This document shows, one piece after another, positions 34,902 through 48,479 of a stretch of 64,000 nt of DNA (positions are counted from its first letter, which is position 1; each line of letters starts with the position of its first letter). The DNA is taken from contig JAZKJV010009620.1 of the NCBI GenBank assembly GCA_037367405.1, positions 124,001-188,000 of the forward strand. Reading direction: 5' to 3'. The notes beneath the pieces were generated by a model that did not search any database, was not told the DNA's origin, and saw only the letters and a program-made list of their open reading frames with translations. Source of the DNA: Ottelia alismoides (lineage: Eukaryota > Streptophyta > Magnoliopsida > Alismatales > Hydrocharitaceae). The position numbers and the translations under genes are program-made.

Positions 34902-37900
34902 TTAGGATCATAAGAAATAATTTTACAAGTTATATTTTATTCTAGTTTTGTTGATTCATTATACATATGAAACATATATGGTATTGTTCTCCTTTCTTCT
35001 TATCTTCTTCTCTTAATATTTTATATATTAATTATGCATTATTATTTTACTATTCTTTTTTTAATTTTCATAAGAAATGCAAACTAGTTGCTATTTACAT
35101 GCATTAGTTAAGGATTTAAGATCAACTTGCATGAATAGCGACGAGTTTGTGCTCATCAACATATGGTGATGGATTAAGTTCCATCATCTCGCATTATCTT
35201 TAAGAATACAATGACAAGTCATGCTTCTTCATCCTTAATCTCCTCTTCTTTTATTACCAATAACCTATGTATCTTCACAACTTCCCCTAACCCAAATAAT
35301 GATGATCGTCTTCCTGATTTACAACATGATCAACCACAATTGTAATTTTTCTTTATAGGTATACTCTTCATCTTGGAAGAATAACTAATCCAACGAGATC
35401 TGATCTCATTGCACTTATGTTATGGTGAGATTACCTTATGGTGAAAATACCATCCTTAACCCCTAAGAAATCCCCCATGTGCAACCTCCACTAGCTATCA
35501 TTGGTAGCCAACTCCATGAGCCTCTTTCCTTCAAGTGAGAGCACCAATGATAGACTTCATCATGATAAAACCACCATTCCTTCTCCAAGTGCAAGTTACC
35601 CTTTCTCTTAACTCCTTTCCCAATTGGTAGTGAGCCCCTCCTTCAACTTTGACAAGCAAATACCATGGATGATCCCTCCAACTCACAAGGAAAGAAAATC
35701 CTTCTTTGAGGTATAAGCATTAAATACAAGGAGTCGATTCACTTTTCCCTTGTACAATCACTATGGGGGTTTACATGCATTATACACATGTTACTAAGCT
35801 AAAAAAGCTAAAATCTTGGAACAAATATACCTAAATACACATTAAATTGTAATAGCACCTTAAAAATATAATAGACGTTTAAAAACAATAATAAATGTAA
35901 TTAGTCATTTTGTAATTTGGATAAAATCAAATTATATTGAGGTTAATTAGTTTTAAAACCTTAGGATTCTTTTTAAGTGACATGCTTTTATAAATTAATC
36001 TGCATATCATTTTTATATTTCCATAAATAAATAATGATAATTTATTAAACTAGAAAATATATAAAACATAACAAGAATGATACATAAGTGAACATGTACA
36101 ATATATATGGATATGAATGATTTAATAAAAACTCATAAAAATAAAAAAATAAAATAAAAATTTAAGTACCTTTTATGATTTAATTTAAAAAAATAATGAA
36201 CATTTTACTTCCCTAATAAGTGCCGAAAAACAAAAAATTAATGTGCCTAAAAGTTTACTTTTTGAATGTCATTGGGAGACATGCATAACTCGATTAATTT
36301 CGGTTAATTTTTCAAAAACAACAAGCCCACAGATAGAGTTATAACATACATTCATGAGATAATGGTATAATATTGGAACTTAGGGCATGTTGTCAAGATT
36401 CTTATTACATTTTTAGTGGCATTTTCGGCATTATTCACCTAACTAAGATTCCTATTTTGTTTGTACTGTACAAATTCCTATTTTGTTTGTATTGTTCATC
36501 ATTAAAAGATGATGAAACACATGCAATGATGTTCAAGACATTACAGGAGTCTACAAGAATATTCTTTGAATTTTCTAGATCTTCTAGCTATTTTCATTGA
36601 TTTTTGAATATTGAAGGGCATAAATTTAATTTTTGGAAGCTTCAATGATCTGTTTGTAAAAAAACTAAATTTAGGGGCTTTAATACTTTAGTACACCCAT
36701 TTGGATAAGGAGTCAAATTTCAACTTTAATTCTTTACTTGGGTAGATTGTGAAGAAAATAATCAATTATATCAAATTGCATGTAGATCCCCAATGAGATC
36801 TACATGAAAATTTCAAACTATTAAAGATAAAAGATAATATTTATATGAAATAAATACTTAGAAATGGGTAAGTTATGAAAAATAATCTAATTATTTTGGG
36901 ATTATGACCATGTCTATTTTTTAAAAAAAATAAAAAAGCTAAATAAAATGTGTTTACAAATAGTCCCAAAGGGGTGCACATGACAAATGTTGGGTGGGGC
37001 ACCACTAGTTGTCGAGGTGGCAATGTAGTGACCCCATTGAGGTGGCATGGTCATAGCTAGTAAAGGAGTAGTGAGTTGTCACATTTTTTAGTTATGGTGA
37101 TGCTTCGAGGGCACAATGATGGGGCAGAAGCACGGGCAGAGATGACAAAGGAGGCTCCACGTCAGGGCTCGAACCATAAATATGGTGGTGATGGAGTTGG
37201 ATCATGGAAGATGCACTCCCTATAGTGGAGAAACTTAAGAGAGGGACAATACCTACAATGGTCAATTTGTGGAGAGGAGGCTGGGTTGACAAGCTAGGGA
37301 AATGTATGGTGGTGGTGCTAGAGCCACATAGGCCACCCCTCATGATGGGTCCTCCCCATGGGTTCCTCTTCATATCCTCTTATAGACATAGATAGGAAAT
37401 GTTAGTTGCGAGTTAGAGAGGTAAGACAAGGTAGTGTAGCATGAAAAGGTAGAGCATGAAAGCCACATGGTTAACAGAAGTAGGGCGACGAAGGGGTGAT
37501 GCCCCCTTCAAGCAAATTAGAAGAGGACAGATAAGGAGAGGCAAAGTTAGTCTTGTTGGGTGCTATCGTTAATACTTAAGAAATTATTTTTTTGAAAAAA
37601 ATTTAAGTGTGGAGATTACGGGCCCATTATAGTGGACCTTGGACCTACATACAGGTATGACAATGAATTTAAAATATTATTTCGAATCATTCATACACAT
37701 AAAAATAAGAATGACGAGAATCACAAGTATAAATACTCATATTAATTATATATCTTTATAAATGAGGGTAGACATACATATATAATACAATTACTTTAGT
37801 TACATGTGTGAACACATATTTAGAAATATATTCTTATGTTGTGTAGAATTCTAATTCTAGGTATATTTATAATAACTTTAGGTAAATAAAATTATTTCAT

Positions 37901-38000
37901 TAATCGTGAATGCATTATATCCATATCACAGATATAAAGTTACAGCGATTTAATTGCTCGTTAATATATAAGTTATATAATAACATGTGTTGCTACACTT
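34902..38000. other. Unassigned AT-rich intergenic sequence
   Basis: No coding domain, PPT or primer site found. 35166-35188 (TGATGGATTAAGTTCCATCA) resembles an Athila-like LTR start but lacks a purine tract before it. 36780-36808 has a CATGTAGATC...GATCTACATG inverted repeat like the LTR modules. 37000-37540 is G-rich on the plus strand, similar in texture to a minus-strand LTR leader. It is probably one or more decayed LTR fragments. Confidence 0.5.
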
Positions 38001-38886
38001 TGATGAGTCACATTTCTCACCTCTTTAATAATATTATATTGTAGTGCATGAGATGGAAAATGATTTGTCAAAAATCATAAATTTTGAATATTGTGGAGTA
38101 TCTTTTTACTTGGTAAGTGTACCAAGGTCGAACTCATGGATCAATAACTTTTAGTTGCATGGTTTCATATCAATCTAGGTAGTTAAATAATTGCAATAGT
38201 GATTTAGACGTCAGAAAAGAATGATTAAAGAAAAAGGAATAAAAATATACAAAGAAAAGAAAACGAAACATAAAGAGAAAAGGAATCAGGAGGTAGATCT
38301 GTGATTAGCAGTCCTATCTTCAATAATATGATTGGTTAATCCTCTAAATGATTCACATATCTAAGAGAAAACTCCATAAATATTTATTCAATCAAATCCA
38401 AATACATGCTAAAAGAGGAAATCCATTCAATCTCGGCATAGAATGATCAAGAATAAATTAAGTCAGAAAACTCTCAAAGCTCCCTACAGAAATGAGTTCC
38501 TCAAAGAATGAATCTAACCATTACTCATCAAGGAATAAATATCAAGAAGCCTCCTCTATAATTTCCCTACAAAAAATGATCAATCTGTACAACATATTAA
38601 TTTTATAAATTTTTCTTAAGGATCCTACATATGTCAATTCAATCCACCAATAAAAATCAATCCAATTAAACTTTGATCTATTATCAAATGGTCTAAAATG
38701 ATAGAACATTCAAAGAGCTTCAAAATGACATAACATATGCTAAAATTGGAGTTCAAATGATCAAAATATTCACTAAACAAATTCTAGGGACCTAAGTGTA
38801 AGAATAAATAAACTTTTTATCAATTTCAGGTCATGGAGAGCGCTCATCTGTAATATGTAGAAGCTGGAGGGGTGCCTCTGAAATTT
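38001..38886 (-). repeat. Minus-strand Athila-like LTR (L), 3' piece
   Basis: Carries the GAGTTCGACCTTGGTAC block (minus strand, near 38125) that marks the 3' part of these LTRs, and ends in GTGACTCATCA at 38001. It is continuous with 52588-54895 once element T and its target duplication are removed. The exact end is inferred. Confidence 0.6.
38882..38886. repeat. Target-site duplication AATTT, left copy (element T)
   Basis: AATTT precedes the T LTR; the same bases follow it at 52583-52587. Confidence 0.85.
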
Positions 38887-41241
38887 TATCACGACCCCGA
38901 TTCCGGGTCGTCGGATCCTCCCATATCCGGATCTGGTTACTCAGCAATAATTTGTCCAGCAATCACAACTAATTCAGAAACATACGGCAAATAAAAATAC
39001 TCAGAAGGGATTATTTCAACACTTTTCCATTCACAAAATACAGTTCACATGATTCATTGTCCCACTAAAACCATTACATGTACATCAGCTGGAAGGAAAT
39101 ACACAGAAAGATTACTAACTATCTTACAAAGAAAAGCTACTGTGGTGGATAGGATGTCTATGTTAGCTGGCTGGATTATTAAAGTCCATGTGATGGCCCA
39201 CCGACACTTGTTGGGTTTTTCATAAATCATAGGATAAAAATTAATGAATGCTAAGTAAGGAAGAAGAGAAAAGCAAACAAATTGTGTAATTTTTCAAAAC
39301 TTATTATCACAAAAAGTTTCATTCCTTCTCATTAATTGCAGTCTTATTCCGTTCTATTCCACGTCAGGGATTAGTCCAGGGAATTAACTCACCACTATAT
39401 GGACTATGAAGCTGTGGACACTTCGGGATTGGACATTGCGTTGATCTTGGTAAGCTTATGTCGTTGCACGTCGCCACAATCAATCCTCTAATACTACCCT
39501 GACAATTTTCTTTTTTTATTAATTAAGGTCTCAAACCCTCAGCCTGGAAAACAAAAAAGCACACCATCCTCGAGGACTCGATTGCTTAAAACTTCAGGCT
39601 AACATTTAATCATATAACCTAGCGGCTTTAAAAAAACATGTTATCGTGACCCAGTCGCTATTGAACCACCCGTGCCTCTACATCGCACGAACACATCTTC
39701 CTTCGTTCAACCCGAATATATTGGCTCTTGGTACCACGCATTGCAAATCATTCATTTCGTGTGCACTTATCATAACAGGGCAACCGTGTACCACCTAGGT
39801 AGGGCAACGCCAATACGGGTTCCTTCCGACAAACCTACATGTCGCATTCCCGACTTGTAGTTCTACTCCCAGTCATTACTTAACGTAACACACAATCCTT
39901 TTCAGTATCCAACTCAAAACACGTCAATTCCCATGATGTAATTCCTTTGTTAGGCCTTAGATTAGCAGAACCATAAATACCGAGTATAAACTTACACATA
40001 TATTAATTCATATATTTAAATACTTAATTTATGCTCTATTTAACTTCCAAACCCTAACTTTCCAAACCATTGCATCCATTCGATGCTTAGACCTTATTTT
40101 AGTTGAAGTCACAAAGCAATTTTTTATACTTTCTCAAAAATAGCCAAATTAGAGTTCTTCATAGTAAGGAGCATAAGTACAGAAATCTCAACGATCTTAT
40201 ATGAAAACCCAACAACAAAAAGCAAGGATTTCGTTACCTAATCGAGCTCCCTCTCTCGTATACAGTGCTTTATCGTGATTCTTTTTCAACAGGATGATTT
40301 ATAACTCTTGAAATGATCGAATTTCATTTTCGTATCAAATGCTAAGAATGTACCAAGAATGCAAAGAACGAACGAAGAACGTGAAGAACACGAAGAACAC
40401 AAAGAACATAATTTTTTCTTGAAATTTTGGTAGAGCTCCCTCATATACGGGGTGATATTTCTAGGAAAATTTCGGCAGAGTTTCCCCTTATATCAGGACA
40501 TATTTCTATAAAAATTTCAACAAAGTTTCCCCTTATAAAATCACCGAAAGGAACAACAAGGAAACTGAACATGAATCGAAAACCTAGCTCACAAAGCTAC
40601 TAAGAGAGGATCATACCTTCCTCCTCCTCCTTCTCCCGGCAGTGCTTCGCTAGCGCTCCTTCCTCGCCTCCCACTCCTTCTCCCGACCTCTCGACCCTAG
40701 CCCTTGGGGGGGTAGTGGAAATCGTAGAGAATGAATGGGTGGGGGCTATTTATAGGCTATAGAAAACCGCTAACCATGGTTAGAAACCCATGGTTTAGAC
40801 CTTAACTGCGATTAGCGGACCATGGTTTTGGCCCATGGTTTTGGCCAAAATTTATCCAAAACTTAGGGCTTAAGATAGAACATTCCAAAGGATTCTAGAT
40901 TCGCTTGACGTTTAATTAACGCTAATCGTGACTTACTTTCACTAATCATGATTTAACTTTCACAGCTTACGTTTATCTTTTGCTAACTATTGATTAGTGT
41001 TCGCTAATGGTCATTAGTGGTTTTCAATCTGTCATTAGTTTCCTTAATAACGATTAGTCGGTCTTAATGATGGTCATTAAGGTTTAATGACATCTTAAGC
41101 CTCCTTACTTCTCTTTCTTTTGAAAATCACAACAAATCGAAATGAAGTCCAATTCACATGAAACGAATTCCATTGGTTTCCTCTTGACGAGCCGGAACTT
41201 ATTATATAGGATCTGAGAAATGCCAAGTTCAAGGATTTACA
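38887..41241 (-). repeat. 3' LTR of element T (2,355 bp)
   Basis: Minus-strand start TGTAAATCC at 41241, end ...GTGATA at 38887. A TATA box is at 40747-40754. A degenerate AAGAAC-rich tract lies at 40366-40410, and three degenerate repeats with a TTCCCCTTATA core at 40424-40548. It matches 50207-52582 throughout. Confidence 0.92.
40747..40754 (-). promoter_or_regulatory. TATA box in T 3' LTR
   Basis: Minus strand CCTATAAATAGCCCCC, a strong plant TATA context; the same box is in the other LTR at 52114-52121. Confidence 0.7.
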
Positions 41242-41383
41242 ATTATAACAACCTTAAAGGAAGTCTCGTCCTCAAGGCTTATAATGATGGCATAATAACT
41301 TTAAAGAGGATTGAGGCCATAACAACCTTATAGAGAATGAACGTCATTTCATTTATAAAGAAGATATACAACACATAGTGTTA
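41242..41383 (-). other. Short 3' spacer with degenerate PPT of element T
   Basis: Between the integrase stop and the 3' LTR. Minus strand includes GAGGACGAGACTTCCTTTAAGG; the purine tract expected next to the LTR is only weakly kept. Confidence 0.5.
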
Positions 41384-41966
41384 TCATTCAAACAAATAGG
41401 GGTATTTCTCTCTCATTTCTGCCTCAAGTTCCCATGTGGCTTCTTCAAACTCTTGGTTCTGCCACAATACTTTAACTAGAAGCACCTCTTTATTCCTCAA
41501 CTTCTTGATATCTTTATATAGTATTTCCACAGGTATTTCTTAGTATGTCAAGTCTGACTCAACATGTAAATCATCGTAACTTATCTTATGCTCTGGATCC
41601 CTAATGTAATTTCTCAGATTTGATACATGAAAAACATCTTGTATTGCCGAAAGATTGGAGGAAGTGCAAGTCTATATGCCACTTTTCCAATCCGCTGAAT
41701 GATTTCAAAGGGACCCACGAACCTGGGTGCCAATTTTCCACGCAAGCCAAACCTCTGAACTCCCTTCATAGGCGATACTTTGAGAAATACAAAGTTGCCT
41801 ACCTCAAACTCAAGGTCTCTTCACCTGGTATCACTATAACTTTTCTGGCGACTTGGGGCAGTCAACAGTCTTTTTCGAGTAAGCTCTACAACTTCCCGTG
41901 TCTCTTAGAGTCCATCTGAATCATAAAGGTTCTTTATCCCGACCTCTTACCAATATAGAGGAGTAG
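41384..41966 (-). pseudogene. Tekay-like integrase C-terminus with chromodomain tail
   Basis: The minus-strand reading resumes after the solo LTR with CTTPLYW-like sequence. It continues through SRQKSYSD, FEVGNFVFLKVSPMKG, RFGLRGKLAPRFVGPFEI, VAYRLALPP and DVFHVSNLR to the chromodomain end FEEATWELEAEMREKYP and a stop at 41384. The GPF/Y-type module and chromodomain tail place it in the chromovirus clade and suggest targeting to heterochromatin. Internal stops are present, for example near 41925 and 41860. Confidence 0.87.
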
Positions 41967-41971
41967 TACAC
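41967..41971. repeat. Target-site duplication TACAC, left copy (solo LTR S)
   Basis: Repeated at 45957-45961; both copies lie in the integrase frame of element T. Confidence 0.9.
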
Positions 41972-44900
41972 TGATGAATCTCCATTTCATCACCTTTATT
42001 CTATCATTTTGGCCTTAAAAACCCCAGCAAATGCATGTAAATAGCATCAATTTGTCTATAATAGCATTCATTATATATTGTATTTATTGTATACAAAATA
42101 AGGTTTTTAATGCCAAAATTACAAAATAAAGAGAAGAAAAGAAAAAGGAAAAAATATTGAAAATATTTTATGACCCCGAGACCAAGTCAAGAATTGGCTT
42201 GGTCGACAAAGAATAAAGTAGGGGGAGATAAGGGCCAAGAATACAATAAATATTTCATTTATTCATTCTTGATTTATGCATTTTTGACACCTATTTTGTA
42301 TCTAATTACTTATTCATCAAATAAAGAAACTTTGTACATAAAATTTGTAGATAATAATGTAAATAAAAGTACAAAATTGAGTTTGTACCAAAATAATTTA
42401 CAGTGTACATTTTATACCCGAAATAAAAAGCCAGAAACCAAACTTCACAAACCCATATCTTCCAAATAAAAACTCAAAACATAGCAAAATCACTCTAACT
42501 GTATATAACTTTTCATGAGCGATTTAATGGTGGTGGTTTTATATTTTTTGGAGTTATTGTGCAAAAGATAGGTTTTTGGCCCTCATTGCATAATACCGAT
42601 TAAAATATTCAATTTATTCATTACTTATTATTTTTACAAATTCATATTTTTATAATTTTGTAAACACTATCTATAATATATGTGCACATCAAAATCAAAA
42701 TAAAACTAACAAGAAAATGAAAAATAAAATAAAGTTATATAAAAACATAGATGAAATACATATGTATCTAAATAAAAGGGAACTATATTCTTTAATTATT
42801 TTATTCTTTCATATTTTTAGAATATTTTCAATATCATATATATTCTATTAAAAATACAAAACAAAAATAAAAACTCATTAAAATGCATTAAAGTATACAA
42901 AACATAGGCAAAATACTTATACATATACTTATACGATTCATATATCTATTTATTTAAATGTGCAAATAAACTCATAAAAATAAAATAAAAATATATTTAT
43001 ACTCATAAAAATAAGTTATAAATATATAAAAAAAGAAAATAAAATAATAAAATAATATATATAAGTAAAAATAAAAATACACAAAACATGGGTAAATATA
43101 CCTATAAATACACTAATAAAATTAATTACTAATAAATAAAACCAAAAAAAATAAAAATCATAATAAAATACTACATAAAATAATAAACATTTTTTATTTA
43201 TACTCAAAAAATAATAAAATCATTTACTATTTTAAATTAATTATTTTCGAATAAAACCTATTGTTTTGTCCTTTAGCGGCCGACGTGGACCAATCCGCAC
43301 GCGGCCTTCGTTGACCTCTGGTCAACTATCCCATCTGCTGCTCTGAGTTGTCAGCTGTTGAATCCCCGGTTTTCTTGCATTTTTCATGGGCGTCTCGTCC
43401 ATCGATCACACTGGCTTCCTTCACAAGAATTGTTCCTAGCACTTTGCACATACACGCCAACACCTTGGATCGATTATACATACACCAGATCAATCGTTAA
43501 TCGCCGGTTAATAAGGGTGCCCAAAAATGTTTATAAATAACCCAGCTCCTCCTCCTTCGCAAATTTGGTCAGTTTTCACCCGTCTCCCTTCCTCTTATTC
43601 GGTCTAGGTCAAGTCCTTGTGACAGGAGGAGCTTCATGGTACCTTGAATCGGTCGGAGATAGTGGGAGCTGCACCCACGGCGGTGCTCCGGCGATCGCCA
43701 CGCTCCCTAGTTCCCACCAGGTATTAGAGCCCTTTTACTGCTTTCGTAGATATCTTTTACTTTCAGCATTTCATTCCTGCAATTAGTTTCATGTTTCGTA
43801 TATCAGTTTAGCGCAGTTTAGCGATTTCGTAGTTCGCCGGAGCTCCGCTCCGATGAGCTTTTCACCGTGTTCCACCCTGTTTCCGACCACCACTATGCCT
43901 TCATTTCATTCCCCACCGCCTTCTCCACCTCCCAGCCATTTCCTATCAACCGAAGCCTCCTTGGTTCCACGAATCGAGGCTCCTTCACCACCCTTCGTCG
44001 GAGCTTCCTCGCCCATCACCATCCTCGTGCTAATAGCTTCACAGGCTGAGGGTGAAGCCCTCGAGCCATGTGAGCTTCCTGTGCAGGTTAGGCACCTTGA
44101 AAAGTGCCAAGAGACACAATCGAAGCCAGCGGAGGTACCTGGAGCCCCATTTCTTCCCTGAGCTCGTGGTGGCGCTCCAACGTACCTCAGGCCGATCCAA
44201 GACCTCCAGCAGTATGAGGATCCTCCCAGGAAGCTATAGAGACCTTCAGGAGCGGCAAAGACTGGCGGAGATGTGCGATATCACCGGAAGAAACTCACCC
44301 CGGCGAGTGTTCTTCCATGTTCTTCCTGCCATCGTCCCCGCCGTTGGATGAAGAGGGAGGCCCAGATTGAAGATCAGCCGTTGGATGGAGTCGTCATCGA
44401 CCGTCAGATAGCGACCTGCGATCTAATCTCACGCGTCCATCGGCGAAGCGTCATTGGCAAACGTGGAGGTGCCACGTGGATAAGTCAAGAACATCAGCCG
44501 TCCGATCTAGCGCCTTAAGGGGTAAATTGCATCTTTAGCCCCTTGCATTTTTGTATTTATTATTTAGTTCTGTAAAATAAATGTAACGTTATAAATAAAT
44601 GGGTTATTTGCATAGAACCCCTTGTATTAATTGTATACTACATTTAGGTCCTTCCCAGACGAGTCACGTTTTGTCCCACATGACTTAAGCAAATTTTGGA
44701 CCCCTGGAGTTATTAAAATTTGCATTTTGGTCCCTCCGAGTCTAGATCACGTGTAGTCCCAAGTGATGTGTTGTGAATTTTGAACTTATGCCCCTGGTAA
44801 TTTTGTATATTTTAAAAAAGTTCTAAAATATTAAATAAATGTTTATTCTGTTGGGATTTTTGCACAGAACACCTTGTCTTTAATTTTTAATTGCAAAAAT

Positions 44901-45956
44901 GCCCCTGTCAAGTTGTTTTATTTGTATGTCTTTTATCTATTTATAAAAAAATAGCTATGTAGCTCCTAAAAATACAAAAAAAAATATGGATAAATGCTTC
45001 ATGCAGTGTACTTTCACGCCCATATTTTTAATATGCATTTTTTGCATTTTATCTAATTTTAAAAATTAAAATGGAGCCTAAATAAACCCTGTCTAAATTA
45101 TAAAATATAAAAAAATATAAAGAAGCTTTGAAAACTCGCAAAAAAATTATATATGCTTTACATTGCTATTTATTGAGTCTAGAAACCAAAAACCCATAAA
45201 AAGAGTAAAAGAAAATTTAAAAAATAGAAAACTCCAAAATTCAACAAAAATTCCAAAAATATGTTTTTCTATTTTATAATTATCAATATATTATTATTTA
45301 TGTATTAAAATTAGCTTGGGTAATTTTGGGCTTTATGTACTATTTTTAAAACCCAAATTAGTTTCAGATATTTAACTAATCCCATTTCAGGGATATTTTT
45401 GACTTTAAAAATACCAAAAAAATTAAGAAAAATCCAGAAAAATCACAAAAACATCATAAAATTATAAAAAGCCTAAAAATATTTTATTTCCTAATATTTC
45501 CTTATTTTTACCTATTTTTATAAATATTTTATCTCCCTCTTTTCTTATATTGTGTATATATTCTAATTAAAGAAAAAGAAAATATAAAAAATATAAAATA
45601 TAAAATCAGAAATTAAAAATCAAATACAAAAATATAAAAGAAAAATAAAATAAAAATATATAAAATTAAAAATCCACAAAAACAACAACATGGATAATAT
45701 AGGAATTGAATATTTTGTGTGTTTATTCTTCTCCCAACCGTTTGCTCCCAGTGTTCGACCGTTACTTGTGCTTACACCTATACACATTTACATGTAGAGT
45801 TCAAATAAATTTTGACTCCACATTTTTTAAAATTAATTGCTTGATTTATTATTATGGGTTAATTGTTGATCGAGTGGGATTATGTCTGAGGTCACCTCAG
45901 CGACTGTCGATCCGCCTTCTGGAAAGACACGACATCGGATCAATCCCATGTCATCA
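41972..45956 (+). mobile_element. Solo LTR S, Athila-like (3,985 bp)
   Basis: Starts TGATGAATCTCC, like the LTR of element D, and ends ...ATGTCATCA. It has no PPT, primer site or internal sequence, and its TACAC flanks match. About the first 600 bp are similar to the D LTR; the middle is more diverged. Contents: AT-rich U3, GACGTGGACC region at 43282, TATA box at 43532, pyrimidine-rich leader, GGGGTAAATTGCAT block at 44519, a long A/T-rich tract (44930-45700), and a U5 with GTCTGAGGTCACC. Confidence 0.92.
43532..43540 (+). promoter_or_regulatory. TATA box in solo LTR S
   Basis: TATAAATAA in TGTTTATAAATAACCC, upstream of a CT-rich leader. Confidence 0.65.
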
Positions 45957-45961
45957 TACAC
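45957..45961. repeat. Target-site duplication TACAC, right copy (solo LTR S)
   Basis: Second copy of 41967-41971. Confidence 0.9.
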
Positions 45962-46902
45962 CAAAGTCCATATAGTGCTTCAAATGGTGCCATGCTATTA
46001 CTTACATGGTAATTATTGTTGTAGGTGAATTCTGCAAGAGGCAAATGTTTAATCCATGATCCCTTCCGTTCTAAGGCACATGCTCGTAGCATATCCTCTA
46101 AAGTATGAATCGTACGTTATGATTGACCATTTGTTTATGGATGATATGTTGCTCTCAAGCATAACTGTGTGCCTAAGGCTTTCATGATGTTCTCCCAATA
46201 GTGAGAGGTTAATCGTGAATCTCGACCAAAAACTACTTCCATTGGGATATCATGGAGGCGGATCACATGTGTAATATATAACTCGGCAAGCTGATCTGGA
46301 CTGGAAGATAAGCTTATTGGAATAAAGTGTACTACCTTGGTCAGGCGATCTATTATAACCCATATACTATCTTTACCACCAGTCGTTTGAGGTAAGCAAG
46401 AAACTAATTCCATGGAAATGCTTTCCCATTTCCATTCAGGTGTAGGGAGGGGTTGTAACAATCCCGGTGGTTTTTGGTGTGAAGCTTTTACCTGTTGGCA
46501 AGTGAAACATGAATTTACAAACTTAACAACATCTTTCTTCATTCCCGACAGCCAAAAATATGAATGAAGATCCTTATACATCTTTGTAATTCCTGGATGA
46601 ATAGATAATCTAGAGCAATGCGCTTCCCTTAGGATGTCTTTCCTCAGTTCAGGTGTGCTTGGTACACAAACTCTGTGATGGTTATATAGTAACCCATCTT
46701 GTATCTGGAATCCATCTATCTCATTCTTTTCAAGTTGTTGTCTCGAGTCTTTAAGGACTGGAACATCCTCATGTCCTTTCTTTATTCTGTCCCACATCTC
46801 TGGTTTGTATCGGTGAGGAATAGTTATACTATCAGCACTACTATCAAATGGTTTCCATTCACTCAACGTTGATAGTAAACCCCAGAAATTGATAGCACTC
46901 AC
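45962..46902 (-). pseudogene. Tekay-like integrase, zinc-binding and catalytic core
   Basis: Integrase inserts the cDNA into the host genome. The minus strand shows the HHCC module (EAHCSRLSIHPG, then CFTCQQVK) and the core with DSIWVIIDRLTK, LAELYITHVIRLHDIP and ALGTQL. Catalytic residues are damaged: the first motif reads MELVSCLP where Asp is usual, the SDRD motif reads FGRD, and the Glu position is a stop (GQS*RT near 46107). The reading goes on through LEDMLRACALERKGSW and FTYNNNYH to a MAPFEALYG-like motif, where solo LTR S interrupts it. Confidence 0.88.
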
Positions 46903-46989
46903 CTATCCAGGTAAATACGTTCTTCTACTGAGGGCATCTGCTATGACATTCCATTTACCGGGGTGGTAGGAGATGGTGCAATCATAGTC

Positions 46990-47372
46990 CTTCAATAACT
47001 CTAGCCAGTCTTTGTCTCATATTTAACTCCTTCTAATCAAATAGATATTTCGAGCTTTTATGGTCGGTGAAGATTTCAAAAGTAATACCATAGAGGTAGT
47101 GTCTCCATATATTTAAAGTGAAGACTACAGCAGCTAGTTCAAGGTTATGTGTCGGGTAGTTCCTCTCATGTGCCATGAGCTGTCGTGAAGCATAAGCAAC
47201 TACCTTACCATGTTGTATAAGAACTTCCCCAAGTCCTTCTTTAGATGCATCAGTGTACACGGTAAATCCTTCAGTTCCAGAGGGTAGAGCAAGGATAGGT
47301 GCATATGTTAAGCATTCTTTCAGTGTTTGAAAACTAGTTTCACATGCATCAAATCATATGAATGGGACTTCC
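46990..47372 (-). pseudogene. Tekay-like RNase H remnant
   Basis: Minus strand: [17 protein letters not shown], then [15 protein letters not shown] (first Asp), [37 protein letters not shown] (Glu) and [13 protein letters not shown] (Asp). Stops lie at both ends of the open 75-aa part (47033-47260). It sits in normal order between RT and integrase. Confidence 0.85.
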
Positions 47373-48300
47373 TTCTGAGTCAGCTTAGTCATTGGTAGTG
47401 CTATTTGTGAAAAGTGCTTCACAAATCTTCTATAATACCGAGCTAGACCTAGAAAAGATGATATTTCTGTGACAGTCTTTGGGTGTTCCCAACTTATCAT
47501 TGCACTAACCTTTGCAGGATCAAATGATATACCTGCCTCTGAAATAACATTACCTAAGAAGGATACTTTAGTTAACCAGAAGTCACATTTGTTATATTTA
47601 GCATACAGTTTGTTCTTCCTTAGTGTTTTGAGTGTCTGCCTGAGATGGTGTTCATGTTGGTACTTATCCTTTGAGTAAATAAGTACATCATCAATGAAGA
47701 CTACTACAAAGTAGTCTAGGAACTCGTTGAATACTCAATTCATGAGATCCATAAAGGTCGCTGGGGCATTTGTCAGTCCAAAAGGTATAGCTGAAAATTC
47801 ATAATGCTTGTATCTAGTTTGAAAAGCTATCTTGGGGATATCTGTATTTTTAATTTTCAATTGATGGTATCCAGATCTTAAATCAATCTTGGAATACACA
47901 GTCGAACCATGTAACTGGTCCAAGAGATCATCTATTCTTGGTAGAGGATACTTATTCTTTATTGTCCTCTTGTTTAGTTGTTTATAATCAATGCACAACC
48001 GCATCGACCCATCCTTCTTCCTTATAAACAAAACAGGTGCACCCCATGGTAAAGTACTAGGACGAATGAAGCTTTTATCTAATAGTTCTTGTAACTGTAC
48101 CTTTAACTCCAGTAACTCCGCTAATGCCATCCTATATGGAGGAAAAGAGATAGGTTGAGCATCATGTGTGAGAGAGATTTCAAATTCAATCTCTCGTTCA
48201 GGTGGTAATCCAGGTAATTCTTCTGGAAATACATCAGGAAACTCGCACACTATAGGCACATCTTCTATCATTCTATCTGACCCTGATGTAGTGTATACAT
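47373..48300 (-). pseudogene. Tekay-like reverse transcriptase remnant
   Basis: Copies the element RNA into DNA. The ORF 47735-48508 covers [66 protein letters not shown]-type [14 protein letters not shown] and [16 protein letters not shown], then a stop. The catalytic FIDDVLIYSK is found downstream at about 47680, past the stop, followed by LRKNKLYAKYNKCDFW and SSFLGLARYYRRFV. The missing part is therefore small, but the frame is broken. Confidence 0.9.
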
Positions 48301-48479
48301 AAGATAAATAGCCTTGACACCCTTGTTCTAACAATTGTTGTGCCTTGAAAGTAGAGATACATTTGATATTATCATTGGATGTCTTTCTAATGAACTGGAA
48401 CTCTATCGAGTTAGGAAGGTGAAATGTTAATGTCTTCTGAAAATAGTCAAGATATGCATGATGCCTTTCTAGCCAATCC

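Noticed and set aside
35166..35190. LTR-like start TGATGGATTAAGTTCCATCA
   Set aside because: No purine tract in front, and no matching end, primer site or duplication found in 34902-38000.
40366..40410. Heat-shock-element-like GAAC repeats in the T LTR
   Set aside because: Units run in one direction only; the alternating GAA/TTC arrangement of a heat-shock element is lacking.
41620..41919. 99-aa plus-strand frame
   Set aside because: Shadow of the minus-strand integrase C-terminus of element T.
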